From Gigantopelta aegis (taxonomy: Eukaryota; Mollusca; Gastropoda; Neomphalida; Peltospiridae): a stretch of 64,000 nucleotides of DNA. Both the position numbers and the translations under genes were made by a program. Below are positions 47,801-54,697 of the stretch, in pieces. Where the stretch lies: assembly GCF_016097555.1 (NCBI RefSeq), contig NC_054712.1:45508308-45572307 (forward strand). The letters are read 5' to 3'. Numbering within the stretch: position 1 is the first letter of the stretch; the number at the start of each line of letters is the position of its first letter. A model generated the notes under the pieces. It did no database searches, was not told the DNA's origin, and saw only the letters and a list, made by a program, of their open reading frames with translations.

Positions 47801-50382
47801 TACTGATTTACCATCTAATAACTCGCTTCAGCCAGTGCACCACAACTGGTACATCAAAGGCTATGGTATGTGCTACCCTGTCTATGGGATGGTACATATA
47901 AAAGATCCCTTGCTGCTAATCGAAAGGAGTAGCCCATGAAGTGGCGACAGCAGGTTTCCTCCCTCAATATCTGTGTGGTTCTTAACCATATGTGCAACGC
48001 CATATAACCATAAATGAAATGTGTTGGTGCGTCATTAAATAAACCATTTCCTTCCTTTCTTCCATCTAATAAAAATAGGGACTGTTCTATAACTGATTGA
48101 TAACATATTTTATTGCATAAAGGATTGGAAACAAGTTATCCAACTTACGAGGCCCTCTCCAATAAAAAGATCATATGGGGGAGGGGAGGGAAGAAAAGGA
48201 ATGTTTGTTTATCAACACCTCAGCACATTTGAAACTTGTGTCTGTCAAATAGTTATTTCAACACTTGGTCAACTGTTAAGTTTGTTTTGTTTAATGATAC
48301 CACTAGAGCATATTGATTTATTAAATGACTACTGGATGTCAAACATCGGGTAATTCTGACATTCTTCCATTAACAGCACTTTCCCATAGAAAAGACAGCA
48401 CATACTTTAGCCTTTGATATACCCATAACTCAGTGTTTCTGCCAGAAGGTAGTACTAGACCAAATAACTTCCGGCTGGGTCAAAGTTCGAGGTGCACCCA
48501 ACTCTTGATAGAGAAGTGAACGCCACAAGTCCTGTGATTGGTTATAAATGTGAGTGTGTTGGTTGTAAAAAATAATAGTTTCATCTGGGTAAAAAAAAAA
48601 TGCAATTTTATTTCATCTAGTACCAGTGTGTTAAGTAGCCTTGTGCTTGAAACATGTATGGGGTACCTGTAAAAAAAAGTACTCGAATTTTGTGCAAAAC
48701 TAGGGTAGTCATAGAATCCTATTTTTCTGATTCTTTAAGTGTGAGAGGTGGTAGTATTAATTTATGTTGATTGATACGCTCAGGTAGGAGTTTTAGCCAT
48801 AATGTTACTATTGTCGTCTATGGGATTTGATTTGGTAGTATACACCCAGAAAGAAACTTTTGGGTATGGCGCTATGGAATTGAATGCAACCACAAACAGG
48901 GGGTATGGGGGACCTCCCAGAAAGAAAATGGGTTAAATTTAGGGTTAGGGTTAAGAAAATCATATAGTAATGATAAGAGTAATTAATTTTGTCCAAAGAT
49001 TAACCTAAAAAAAATCTGAAAAAAAACTTTGGGTATGGTGCCATACTCTTCTGGCAGAAACCCTGCCATTATGAAGGAAATCAGAGTATCAAAAACTTAG
49101 ATTAGTGTTCTACCACTAAGCCAAATCCCAAGCAGCTCTGGATTCATAGAGAGTCACAGTCCCACTTTGCATCCTTGTTTTGGCTTCATTCACAGTAAAT
49201 AACATAAAAGATTGTAATATTCCATCATTAAAATTGTTTACCTTCGGTGCTAAATAATGTATACACTGCCTTTACAAAAACAAAACTATTTTTATCAGCT
49301 TGGGATATCAATGCAATCGATTCATTTGAAGAAGATAGAAAAGAACAGAAAAATGTCATCACACATAACTTTCAAAAATGTTTATTCTTTTTCAAATATC
49401 TTGAAGTCTTTATTAAAATAATATCAAAACTTAGATTAGTTCACAAAAAAGAATGTCATACTGTATATAAAAGATTAGTCAGCTTGTACATCGTACCACA
49501 TTTTTTTTTACTAACACATGTAACAATATACTGTAACCTAGTCCTAGGCGTATCTAAAAATACACACATTTTCTACCTCCGATTTGGACTAATTGTCACC
49601 TAGTTCATCATTCATTAACCTTGAATGCAAGTGCAAGCACAAGCCTGCATTTGGGGTTAATCAGGATTCATCACCGTAGGTGGACTCATTGGGCTATTTC
49701 TCGTTCCAGCCAGTGCTCCACAACTGGTTAACAAAGGCTGTGGTATGTACTATCCTGTCTGTGGGATGGTACTATCCTGTCTGTGGGATGGTGCATATAA
49801 AAGATCCCTTGCTGCTAATTGAAAAAGAGTAGCCCATGAAGTGGCGACAGCAGGTTTTCCTCTCTCAATATCTGTGTGGTCCATAACCATATGTCCAACG
49901 CCATATAACCGCAAATAAAATATGTTGAGTGCATCATTAAATAAAACATTTCCTTCCTTCTTCCGGGTTAATCTTGATGAACTAATTGTCATCAAGCAGG
50001 TGACTATGCAGGTTCGGCTTTGGCATTGTACAGCGCCCCACCCTTTAATTTTCACTGGGCAATAGCACTGTGGTGTAGGGCTGTTTGGGGTCTAACATAT
50101 AGTTACATTGACATTTGGTACAATTAATTTTGACTGACATTGTCACAGAATTAAATCTCAACCCATATGAAAGTGCGGCTCTAGTCCTAATCACATTCAT
50201 GACAATGCTGGTTCGTATTTCAACTATTTGAATGTTTTTTAAGACCACTCACACTGGACACGTGAACACCTCTTGTCAACGATCTTCGTCTCAGGAGTTC
50301 TTCCGATAAAAACGGACTCTTTGTCTGGCAAGGGGATCGGGTCGTGCATATTATTCACAGACACTAGTTGGCAAAAACTCAT
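23694..50382 (-). CDS. PNKP: bifunctional polynucleotide kinase 3'-phosphatase
   Basis: Sixteen exons, all with GT-AG borders and closing phases, encode 603 residues (human about 521). The enzyme repairs DNA strand-break ends, dephosphorylating 3' and phosphorylating 5' termini in base-excision, single-strand and double-strand break repair. Residues 1-105 are the FHA domain (FIGRTPETK, then RCSRVQ) that binds phosphorylated XRCC1/XRCC4. A long basic linker has KKRK at 161-164, a likely nuclear signal. The HAD phosphatase has DIDGT at 251-255 and FFTNQ at 295-299. The kinase has the P-loop GYPASGKS at 452-459, VNRD ending at 477 and DNTNP at 502-506. The chosen Met has a good context (aaaATGA); two in-frame upstream Mets exist. 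The longer linker explains the extra length. Introns are packed with SINEs, MITEs and minisatellites. No defect is seen in the reading frame. Confidence 0.96.
24320..24381 (-). CDS. PNKP: PNKP exon 15
   Basis: [20 protein letters not shown], matching the human FREMTDSSHIPVSDMV region almost position by position. Confidence 0.97.
24806..25034 (+). repeat. SINE (head type B), 3' truncated
   Basis: Head gtcgtagcccagtggtgaag, core, ends in the acatgtcataattaccaa segment. In PNKP intron 14. Confidence 0.85.
25205..25526 (+). repeat. SINE (head type A, tail i)
   Basis: Head cctcggtggcgtcgtggtta, tail gtcgttaaataaaacatttc with ttct repeats. A 30-bp deletion lies in the middle. Ends 40 bp from PNKP exon 14. 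Confidence 0.92.
25567..25654 (-). CDS. PNKP: PNKP exon 14
   Basis: [20 protein letters not shown] then KDHIRHNER, the CRCF strand and the RHN lid region of the kinase. Confidence 0.96.
26174..26283 (-). CDS. PNKP: PNKP exon 13
   Basis: [20 protein letters not shown], then [11 protein letters not shown]: the catalytic Asp of the kinase and the DNTNP loop. Confidence 0.97.
26500..27640. repeat. 58-bp minisatellite in PNKP intron 12, split by a SINE
   Basis: About thirteen units of 57-58 bp (acattacttatattttgggg, then ttcactgttaataaatcagg) from 26890, plus one diverged unit at 26508-26567. The SINE at 26569 sits between them. Confidence 0.95.
26569..26886 (-). repeat. SINE inserted in the 58-bp array
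   Basis: Antisense, with tail ii at the left and a third head variant ending actgagctaaatcccgccc at the right. The same head variant recurs at 44332. Confidence 0.88.
28026..28087 (-). CDS. PNKP: PNKP exon 12
   Basis: [20 protein letters not shown]: second half of the P-loop (Lys458, Ser459) and the VNR of VNRD. Confidence 0.96.
28582..28680 (-). repeat. SINE tail fragment
   Basis: Antisense tail ii only (gtttgttttatttaacaacg to cggctattggacgtcaaac). Confidence 0.8.
28690..29297. other. AT-rich PNKP intron 11 sequence
   Basis: Long T runs and no recognisable coding content. A segment with gtgggcggagcc may belong to an old repeat. Confidence 0.35.
29298..29431. repeat. 134-bp near-perfect hairpin
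   Basis: Arms of about 60 bp (ggggtatatggctttttatg against cataaaaagccatatacccc) round a loop of about 13 bp. Arms differ at only a few positions. Confidence 0.95.
29442..29600 (-). repeat. SINE internal fragment
   Basis: Antisense core and part of head A, up to cccattgagccttgcggag. Tail and outer head lost. Confidence 0.85.
29709..30042 (+). repeat. SINE (head type B, tail i)
   Basis: Head gggcaggacgtagcccaatg, full core, tail with catcattaaataaaacagtt and ttct repeats. Confidence 0.93.
30459..30620. repeat. 52-bp triplication covering the end of PNKP exon 11
   Basis: Units anchored at 30497, 30549 and 30601 repeat atgctgggtagcctgcaaaa. The third unit is the true exon 11 end and donor; the other two are near-exact copies downstream in the intron. 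Confidence 0.96.
30601..30628 (-). CDS. PNKP: PNKP exon 11 (28-bp micro-exon)
   Basis: IVVFAGYPA plus one base: first half of the kinase P-loop. Donor gtaagt. Its last 12 bases and donor are repeated twice more downstream. Confidence 0.93.
30735..31092. mobile_element. MITE with TTAA target duplication
   Basis: Terminal repeats aggtccaggcttat and ataaacctggacct, flanked by TTAA on both sides. No ORF. Different internal sequence from the 16903 element. Confidence 0.85.
31494..31890 (-). repeat. full-length SINE (head type A)
   Basis: Starts with gaaa repeats, tail tttatttaacgacgcactca, core, complete head ending gccaccgaggct. Confidence 0.94.
32100..32250. repeat. diverged units of the 54-bp PNKP repeat, intron 10 side
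   Basis: Units such as tatggagtattaagaaacat and gaggcatgtcgtatggaata. They keep the exon-9-like gaggcatgt part better than the main array. Confidence 0.75.
32324..32395 (-). CDS. PNKP: PNKP exon 10
   Basis: [20 protein letters not shown] then PSQE, the link between phosphatase and kinase. Acceptor ttgtag, donor gtgagt. Confidence 0.9.
32570..33352 (-). mobile_element. hAT-like MITE (family H1) split by an M1 MITE
   Basis: Ends caggg and gcccc with an 8-bp duplication, agctattg / ggctattg (7 of 8). Its halves match the elements at 39916 and 40266. Without the M1 insert it is about 335 bp. The hAT assignment rests on the CAGGG end and the 8-bp duplication. Confidence 0.78.
32714..33160 (-). 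mobile_element. MITE family M1, copy 3
   Basis: Antisense full-length copy, inserted in the H1 element between ctaag and ctatag. Carries the same ORF start [15 protein letters not shown] as copy 1. Confidence 0.9.
33533..33860 (+). repeat. SINE (head type B, tail i)
   Basis: Head gtgggaagtagcccagtggt, full core, tail gtcgttaaataaaacatgtc. Confidence 0.93.
34067..34346. mobile_element. TA-flanked MITE with another MITE inside
   Basis: Terminal repeats cagtgaaacctctcaagact and, inverted, caatgaaacccctctaaacc, flanked by TA. The CAGT ends and TA duplication fit the pogo/Tigger group. The body is split by the element at 34134. Confidence 0.8.
34134..34256. mobile_element. 123-bp MITE nested in the 34067 element
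   Basis: Terminal repeats caggggtctaattcac and gtgaattaggcccctg. No clear target duplication. Confidence 0.75.
34407..34880. repeat. 54-bp minisatellite in PNKP intron 9
   Basis: Almost nine units (aaacgtggatttcactaaca, gaatcaaacttagcattatt, tatggagtattaag). The unit is similar to the last 30 bases of PNKP exon 9 plus its donor and first 20 intron bases. A 154-codon open frame on the plus strand is a by-product of the 54-bp period. Confidence 0.95.
35207..35513 (-). repeat. SINE (tail i, head type B)
   Basis: Antisense; starts with ggaa repeats, tail tttatttgactacgcactca, core, head ending ctttacaactgggcggcgtc. Ends 40 bp from PNKP exon 9. Confidence 0.93.
35553..35645 (-). CDS. PNKP: PNKP exon 9
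   Basis: [16 protein letters not shown] to YNMPEFDP. Donor gtcagt; this exon end and donor were the seed of a 54-bp minisatellite in the next intron. Confidence 0.95.
36076..36236 (-). repeat. SINE tail and core fragment
   Basis: Antisense tail ii (gtttgttttgtttaacgaca) and part of the core. Confidence 0.85.
36306..36935 (+). mobile_element. Tigger-like element, left part
   Basis: Begins cagtcaaatccacttaattg after TA. Its last 105 bp (cccttaatctcatgtcggcc onward) reappear at 37797-37902 in the second copy. The right end is lost at a CA microsatellite. Confidence 0.7.
36937..37014. repeat. CA microsatellite with aaagcc spacers
   Basis: (CA)n blocks separated by three aaagcc units. Confidence 0.95.
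37312..37484 (+). pseudogene. lone polycystin-1-like exon in a PNKP intron
   Basis: The plus strand reads [20 protein letters not shown] and later [15 protein letters not shown], between an acceptor (gactacttcag) and a donor (cg|gtgagg). The WNW-x-LYV pattern and the VG-x-RMRQ pattern resemble the extracellular polycystin domain of PKD1-like proteins (DDFW-W...GLY, then VG-x-RLRQLR). No other exon of such a gene is seen nearby, so it is probably a displaced fragment; a nested gene with far exons is possible. Family call is from memory. Confidence 0.5.
37743..39022 (+). mobile_element. Tigger/pogo-like DNA transposon relic
   Basis: Terminal repeats cagtcaaatccacttaattg and, inverted, cagtcaaatccgcttatttg, flanked by TA. 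From 38132 the sense strand reads [13 protein letters not shown], one stop, [10 protein letters not shown], one stop, then [20 protein letters not shown] and SGPIL, the CENP-B-type DNA-binding region of Tigger transposases. The catalytic part is deleted. Contains a threefold repeat of aagttaataacggcc at 38549-38635. Confidence 0.78.
39155..39222 (-). CDS. PNKP: PNKP exon 8
   Basis: [20 protein letters not shown] then RL: HAD motif III/IV region with the GRKKDFS signature of PNKP. Confidence 0.96.
39429..39888. mobile_element. MITE with GGGCCC-type ends
   Basis: Left end ctgggccccatttcattaag pairs with right end ggaacagggccctgg. It is split by the element at 39483. Confidence 0.65.
39483..39828. 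mobile_element. foldback-bearing repeat R1, copy 1 (with CRE octamer)
   Basis: A 340-bp repeat seen again inverted at 44714. Contains tgacgtca (39632 region) and ends in a small inverted structure (actcgtgtgcgagttgta, then cgacactcgttttgtaaaat). Confidence 0.75.
39916..40239 (+). mobile_element. hAT-like MITE family H1, plus copy
   Basis: Starts ctgggcttctagattatggt and ends caattctacaagccctg. Similar over its length to the copies at 32570 and 40266. Confidence 0.78.
40266..40615 (-). mobile_element. hAT-like MITE family H1, minus copy
   Basis: Inverted partner of the preceding element, 26 bp away; ends cttctaaaacttttataaaa and ataatctagaagccctg. Confidence 0.78.
40719..40767 (-). CDS. PNKP: PNKP exon 7
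   Basis: A 49-bp exon: [16 protein letters not shown], followed by the split Asp of the YCGDAAGR motif. Confidence 0.94.
41556..41627 (-). CDS. PNKP: PNKP exon 6
   Basis: [20 protein letters not shown] then FCKK; the RKP-x3-MW core of the phosphatase. Acceptor tgtttcag; this acceptor has been copied into a minisatellite in the preceding intron. Confidence 0.95.
41623..41960. repeat. 55-bp array beginning at the PNKP exon 6 acceptor
   Basis: Six units at 41623, 41679, 41734, 41789, 41844 and 41899, plus a diverged seventh. Each contains tcaaaatctgaaac, which on the minus strand copies the exon 6 acceptor and first exon bases. Confidence 0.95.
41961..43015. other. gene-free part of PNKP intron 5
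   Basis: AT-rich. A short self-complementary part (tctgattaaaatcag... near 42490-42550) is the only structure noticed. Confidence 0.35.
43020..43262 (-). repeat. SINE, head lost
   Basis: Antisense tail i (tttatttaacgacacactca) and core to the tgcactggctgg point. Confidence 0.87.
43484..43812 (+). repeat. SINE (head type B, tail i)
   Basis: Head gggcgggatgtagctcagtg retains a good tRNA A box; full core and tail. Ends 75 bp from PNKP exon 5. Confidence 0.94.
43886..43972 (-). CDS. PNKP: PNKP exon 5
   Basis: [17 protein letters not shown] to CAVPVQ, matching the MGIGRGKL region of the human enzyme. Phase 0 at both ends. Confidence 0.94.
44332..44632 (-). repeat. SINE, head variant C
   Basis: Antisense tail ii, core, and the head ending gagctaaatcccgcc as in the 26569 copy. 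Confidence 0.9.
44714..45110. mobile_element. foldback-bearing repeat R1, copy 2 (with CRE octamer)
   Basis: Opposite orientation to the 39483 copy: attattatacgagcatgtgt at left, tgacgtca at about 44944, ending ggttatgttgaaccatatgg. Ends about 35 bp from PNKP exon 4. Confidence 0.78.
45146..45224 (-). CDS. PNKP: PNKP exon 4
   Basis: [20 protein letters not shown] and VFFTNQ: HAD motif II. Donor gtcagt, phase 0. Confidence 0.95.
45905..46245. repeat. degenerate agttacatgagaaa repeats
   Basis: Irregular units round agttacatgagaaac within PNKP intron 3, starting about 10 bp past the exon 3 donor. Confidence 0.5.
46254..46333 (-). CDS. PNKP: PNKP exon 3
   Basis: [20 protein letters not shown] and then THIGDW: HAD motif I with the nucleophile Asp. 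Acceptor cttcttcag; a second AG seven bases downstream would break the frame. Confidence 0.95.
46495..46811. mobile_element. MITE with TTAA-type ends
   Basis: Terminal repeats agggacattcctgagttt and aaactcaggaatgtccct; right flank TTAA, left flank GTAA. The end sequence is close to that of the 16903 element, the interior differs. Confidence 0.85.
47085..47130. repeat. 46-bp inverted repeat
   Basis: Arms cagtggcggat and atccgccactg, 25 bp apart, ending 23 bp from the PNKP exon 2 donor. Confidence 0.8.
47153..47760 (-). CDS. PNKP: PNKP exon 2
   Basis: The largest exon (608 bp): rest of the FHA domain ([25 protein letters not shown]), the charged linker with KKRK, and the start of the phosphatase ([15 protein letters not shown]). 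Acceptor tttttcag, donor gtgttt, phase 0 exit. Confidence 0.95.
47826..48064 (+). repeat. SINE, 5' truncated
   Basis: Starts at cttcagccagtgcaccacaa in the core and ends with tail i and cttcctttctt. In PNKP intron 1. Confidence 0.9.
48279..48430 (-). repeat. SINE, degraded
   Basis: Antisense tail ii (gtttgttttgtttaatgata) and parts of the core. Confidence 0.75.
48431..49065. mobile_element. MITE with 18-bp inverted ends, split by an M1 MITE
   Basis: Left end cagtgtttctgccagaag, right end cttctggcagaaaccctg. Flanks ccataact and ccattatg may be a worn 8-bp duplication. It includes gggtatggcgccat-type inner repeats. Confidence 0.8.
48448..48846 (-). mobile_element. MITE family M1, copy 4
   Basis: Antisense copy with a perfect 5-bp duplication CAGAA (48443-48447, 48847-48851). 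Part of the left interior is lost. Confidence 0.9.
49664..49960 (+). repeat. SINE, head truncated
   Basis: Begins in the head B end (ggactcattgggctatttct), has a 22-bp internal duplication (tactatcctgtctgtgggat), full tail i. Confidence 0.9.
50253..50382 (-). CDS. PNKP: PNKP exon 1
   Basis: Residues 1-43 plus one base; FHA start [11 protein letters not shown] to RCSRVQ. Donor GTGAGT. In-frame Mets at 50454 and 50469 would extend the N-terminus with a basic stretch unlike the family. Confidence 0.92.
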
Positions 50383-50476
50383 TTTGCAACGACGAAAAAA
50401 CAAACACGAGCGGACACACTTACTTAAATTCCCACCTCTACTCGTGAGCACCATCTTTTTCCAGCTCATTTTTGGC

Positions 50477-50693
50477 CTTTATTCCTATTCGACCCTGAGT
50501 CGTTTCGTCCTTATTCCCGATCGCCCCGCGTCGTTTCGCCCCCATACCGGTCGTTTCGCCCTCATGTTTATGTAGGGAATACCTACATGTCGATTGTGAA
50601 TTATGAATAAATTTGTTTACGTGACTAGTTGATTCGGGGGCGAACGGGAATAAGGGCGAAACGACTCGGGGTCGAATAGGAATAAGGGCGAAA
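50477..50693. repeat. foldback element just upstream of PNKP
   Basis: Inverted arms of about 65 bp built from tattcgacccygagtcgttt and gggcgaaacgactcggggtc, separated by about 80 bp. It begins about 95 bp upstream of the PNKP ATG, in the promoter or 5' UTR. Confidence 0.85.
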
Positions 50694-50699
50694 CTACCC

Positions 50700-51282
50700 G
50701 GATTCCTCTGAACGACAAAAACGTAATACATGGTCAGGGCCATATCTCTGCACAACGCAGAGTTGAATAGGCATTTGGTGAGGAGGTCCTTTACTAGAGA
50801 TTTCATCCCTCCTGCACCGCCAAAAAGAAGACTGCCACTCTCAGACTAGTTTACTAAATTAAAACTAGCACCGGACAGAGCTCATTATAATAAGTACAGC
50901 TGTGATTACATGCACCCATGAATCACTGTTATAACAGTGATTATATCAGGTGTGCGCGAAAGGATGAGCATATCCTGCCCCATCGGTGGCACCGGTCATT
51001 AGTACTACCACCACAGAGCTCTGTCGTCTGTCCCTTCATGTAAAACTATGAAAAAATAATAAATGTACAAGATCGAGTTTTGTGGGCACAAGTTTAAAAT
51101 ATGGAATAGCATCAAACATAAATTGTTGTCAGTGATGTATCGTATTTATTAGATACAGCCTCCAAATGTCAACCATAAAACGTTTCTAAATGCCCTTAGG
51201 AGTCATTGGGTCATAATTAACCTTGATGGAACAATTGTGCCAGAATGATATGGCGTTTGAAATCTGCATACAACGAGCATGC
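50700..51282. other. gene-free spacer upstream of PNKP
   Basis: Nothing recognised apart from a short GC-richer piece near 50940-51020. Confidence 0.35.
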
Positions 51283-51536
51283 CCAGTGCCGGATTCACAT
51301 GGGCTAATTGCCCGCTAAGGCCCCCCCCCCCCCCCCCCTTCCGCCAGAGGGGCCCCCCAGACTAAGGACTTCCTTTATAAAAAAATATGTAATAATAATA
51401 AAATTAGTTCACTTTTTTACTTGTCATGTAATTTAATTTCTATGTTGAGGGGTTCCCGAATCTGAAATGCCCTGCACCCCCCCCCCCCCCCCCCACCACC
51501 ACCACCACCACCACCCCGGTCTAAATCCGGCCATGA
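51283..51536. mobile_element. MITE-like element with two 18-bp poly-C tracts
   Basis: Ends gtgccggattcacatgg and taaatccggccatgagc are inverted to each other. C18 runs lie at 51321-51338 and 51477-51494, the latter followed by (ACC)n. Confidence 0.65.
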
Positions 51537-51702
51537 GCATGCCCTAAGGTATGTTACAAGCTGGAGCACAATGTATATTGCTCGACATAAAGGGAAAATT
51601 GACTATTGGAAAACTGAAGTCATCCCTTTTGTCATACAGCTTAGTTTGGAGACCAGTGTCGCGTCGCTTTGAATTAATCTCCGTGCACTGATCCATGTAA
51701 GA

Positions 51703-52015
51703 CCGGCCTCGGTGTCGTCCACGTACAGGCTGGTATTACTACGTTCGGATCCCAGTTGGGATTTTTAATCCAGATACCTTCAAACCCTAATGACAAGGCT
51801 CAATGGGTAGGTGTAAACCACTTGCACCGACCAGTGATCCATAACTGGTTCAACAAAGGCCATGGTTTGTGCTATCCTGCCTGTGGGAAGCGCAAATAAA
51901 AGATGCCTGTCGTAAAGAAGAGTAGCCTATGTGGCGACAGCGGGACAGTGTCAGAATGACCATATGTTTGACGTCCAATAGCCGATGTTAAAAATCAATG
52001 TGCTCTAGTTTTTAA
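51703..52015 (+). repeat. chimeric SINE (head A with tail ii), degraded
   Basis: Head ggcctcggtgtcgtccacgt with deletions, core, then the tail ii segment gacgtccaatagccgatgtt. Other head A copies here carry tail i. Confidence 0.85.
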
Positions 52016-52234
52016 ATTACTTTTTTTTGATCCTGTTTGATATTATTCTCGTTCATCTTCTGTAATGACATATTGTTACTTGTATATGGATTATTGTTAC
52101 CATTATATTACATTATTGCTAGATTGACTGTAATCCAGGTGCTGTTTGATATTACTGTGTGATTGGATATGGAACTGATAAAATTTATCACCTTTCTAAA
52201 GATGTTTGTTTTATTTCTAACTCTTGTGGGTAAA

Positions 52235-52517
52235 CAGGGATGTCAGAGGGGTTGGAACAAAAAAAGCTTACTGCGGCCGGAGAAAATTGTTCTTTGCAAC
52301 CCCTAGAACTGCCAAAAGTTGCATTCAATGCTAACAAATCTAAACTGGTTATAACTTATAATATAAGGCACATATCATAAACTTGAAACAGTGAAAACAT
52401 GCAAATGAACCTTGTGTGTTCAACAGTATTGAACATCATGTTGTTGGAGGGGTGGTTTTTTTTTAGACGAAATGGAAAAGCGCATTTACGCGTTTAATCG
52501 TAGCTCTCACATCCCTG
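52235..52517. mobile_element. hAT-like MITE
   Basis: Ends cagggatgtcagag and ctctcacatccctg, flanked by tgggtaaa and ggggtaaa (7 of 8), fitting an 8-bp duplication. Confidence 0.75.
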
Positions 52518-52577
52518 GGGTAAATCAATGAAAGTAATCCGTAATATTGCTATTATTGAATGATATAAGATCATCAG

Positions 52578-52691
52578 TTAGCCCGAGTACTCCGACTGTA
52601 GAAGGCTAGACGGACATTTAGACGGCCCTGTAGGGCTAAATATCTGTCCAAATGTCCGTCTAGCCCTCTACAATCAGAGTACTCGGGCTAA
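52578..52691. repeat. 114-bp palindrome
   Basis: Arms ttagcccgagtactccgact and the inverse ending agtactcgggctaa, continuing inward through ggctagacggacattt / aaatgtccgtctagcc. Confidence 0.93.
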
Positions 52692-52897
52692 TCATCAATA
52701 TGCTTTAAGTAGTCTGGATTCACTCTGCCCTTTTGAAAGATAGACAGTCAGTTGTACTCGGACTGACGTATTAAAATCGTATCTCTGTCAGATTGCCCAA
52801 ATGTGATTGTTGTTTTTTGAGGGTTTTTTTTACATTATTGTGACTTGTACCATAAATTACTGCCCATAGGATGATTGTCACTCTCCACGATATTATA

Positions 52898-53102
<205 letters not shown>

Positions 53103-54683
53103 CTACTCAAAAGAATTTAAGGGTCAGACGATATTTTCGACATTATTTTCTGAATGTCAATATATTACTAGCATGGTCACGCATGGTTGTTCCATTTTGA
53201 CGAAAGTGGGTCTAAGCAACCCATAAATTAATTAAAATCCACTGTCATTGACACTGTCGACAAGTTCTAATGGCGAAAACATGCTTACATTTGCACGTAA
53301 ATTAGGGCGAAAGCGAAAGGTCTGCTAAGTGCCCATAACTTGCTTTTTCACAAAGCGTTTCATTTGCACGCTTTGCACGTGTATTCCATGTTCCCAATGC
53401 TGAATTTCCGTATAATTGGAGCTTGCGTTCGTGTACGGTGCACACTCCAAATTCGACAATGGTACGACTTCAACTGACTATCGAAGATCGAGGAAGGGCT
53501 ATCGCTTGGCTTCAGGATGGCAATAGCAAAGAAATGTTGCTCTGAGACTTGGTGTCAGTCAGAGTGTCGTTGGCAAACTGTGGCAACGGTACCAAGCAAC
53601 GAATTCTGTTCGAAATCGTCCACGTTCGGGAAGACCCCGAAGCACTACAAATAGAGAGGACCGCTACATCACCAATATGGCTCTACGTCAACGCACAACC
53701 ACTGCACGCCTATTACGTGACAATCTGCGGACTGCGGCTGGAACTCGAGTGTCTGATCAATCGTCTGAGAGCCAATAATCTACGCTGCCGTCGCCAGGCT
53801 GTTCGACCACCACTCCTACCACGTCACAGAACGGCCAGACGTCACTGGTGCACGCTTCATCTGCGGTGGCAACGTGTTCAGTGGGGTCGAGTGATGTTCA
53901 CTGATGAGTCCAGGTTTAGTCTCCAGTTCAACGACGGTCGGGTTCGTGTCTACAGACGTCCTGGGGAGCGCTTCGCTGACGTTAACGTTAGACAACGTCA
54001 CCGGTTCGGTGGTGGCAGCGTCATGGTGTGGGGCGGCATCTCTATCCACCACAGGATCCCCCTCTATGTGGTGGATGGAAAACTGAATGGAATCCGCTAT
54101 CTGAATGAGATTATCCGGCCGTTGGTTCTCCCAGGCCTTCAGCAGATTGGCGGCGGGGCAGTTCTGCAGGATGACAATGCCAGATCCCACCGCGCCAGGG
54201 TGGTAACGGACTTTCTCAGACAACAAGGTATCGCCAGGATGGATTGGCCAGCATATTCGCCTGACTTGGCCCCAATAGAGCACGCCTGGGACGAATTAGG
54301 CAGGAGAGTTCGGGATAACCATGCCCCTCCGGCCAACCTTCATGATCTGGGTCAACTTCTTATTGTAGAGTGGCAGGCCATTCCCCAAGAGTTCTTCAGA
54401 CGTCTGATCAACAGCATGAGGCAACGATGTGTCGAGTGTATTCGCGCCAGGGGTGGATTCACACACTATTAAACGAATGTTCTAATGTGTAAAATCCATG
54501 TTTGACAACCTTCAACTTTGACAGCATGTCATGTGACTTTCTTGTATACAGTGACGTTTATTTGTGGGTTTTTGTAAATATGGAACAATAAATAAAAAAT
54601 TTGGTGTAGTTTACATCATCAATCTAATACACTCTGAAACTTATTTAGTTATAAATTTTTAACCCTTAAATTCTTTTGAGTAG
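53103..54683 (+). mobile_element. Tc1/mariner transposon, near complete
   Basis: Perfect 22-bp terminal repeats (ctactcaaaagaatttaagg and inverse) flanked by TA; 1581 bp. The transposase starts at ATG 53459 (MVRLQLTIEDRGRAIAWLQD) and ends RARGGFTHY-stop at 54472. The catalytic triad is intact: FTDESRFSL, LQDDNARSH and SPDLAPIEHAWDELGRR, with 34 residues between second Asp and Glu (DD34E). Two frame changes break it, near 53530 (after the first helix-turn-helix) and near 53755. Otherwise little decayed, so a fairly young insertion. Confidence 0.95.
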
Positions 54684-54697
54684 TATATATATATATA

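Noticed and set aside
48935-48956. TTAGGG repeats here and CCCTAA repeats near 63120 as telomeric DNA
   Set aside because: Only two to three units each, inside a MITE and a dynein intron; no array.
53816-54283. 155-codon minus-strand frame
   Set aside because: Shadow of the Tc1 transposase on the other strand.
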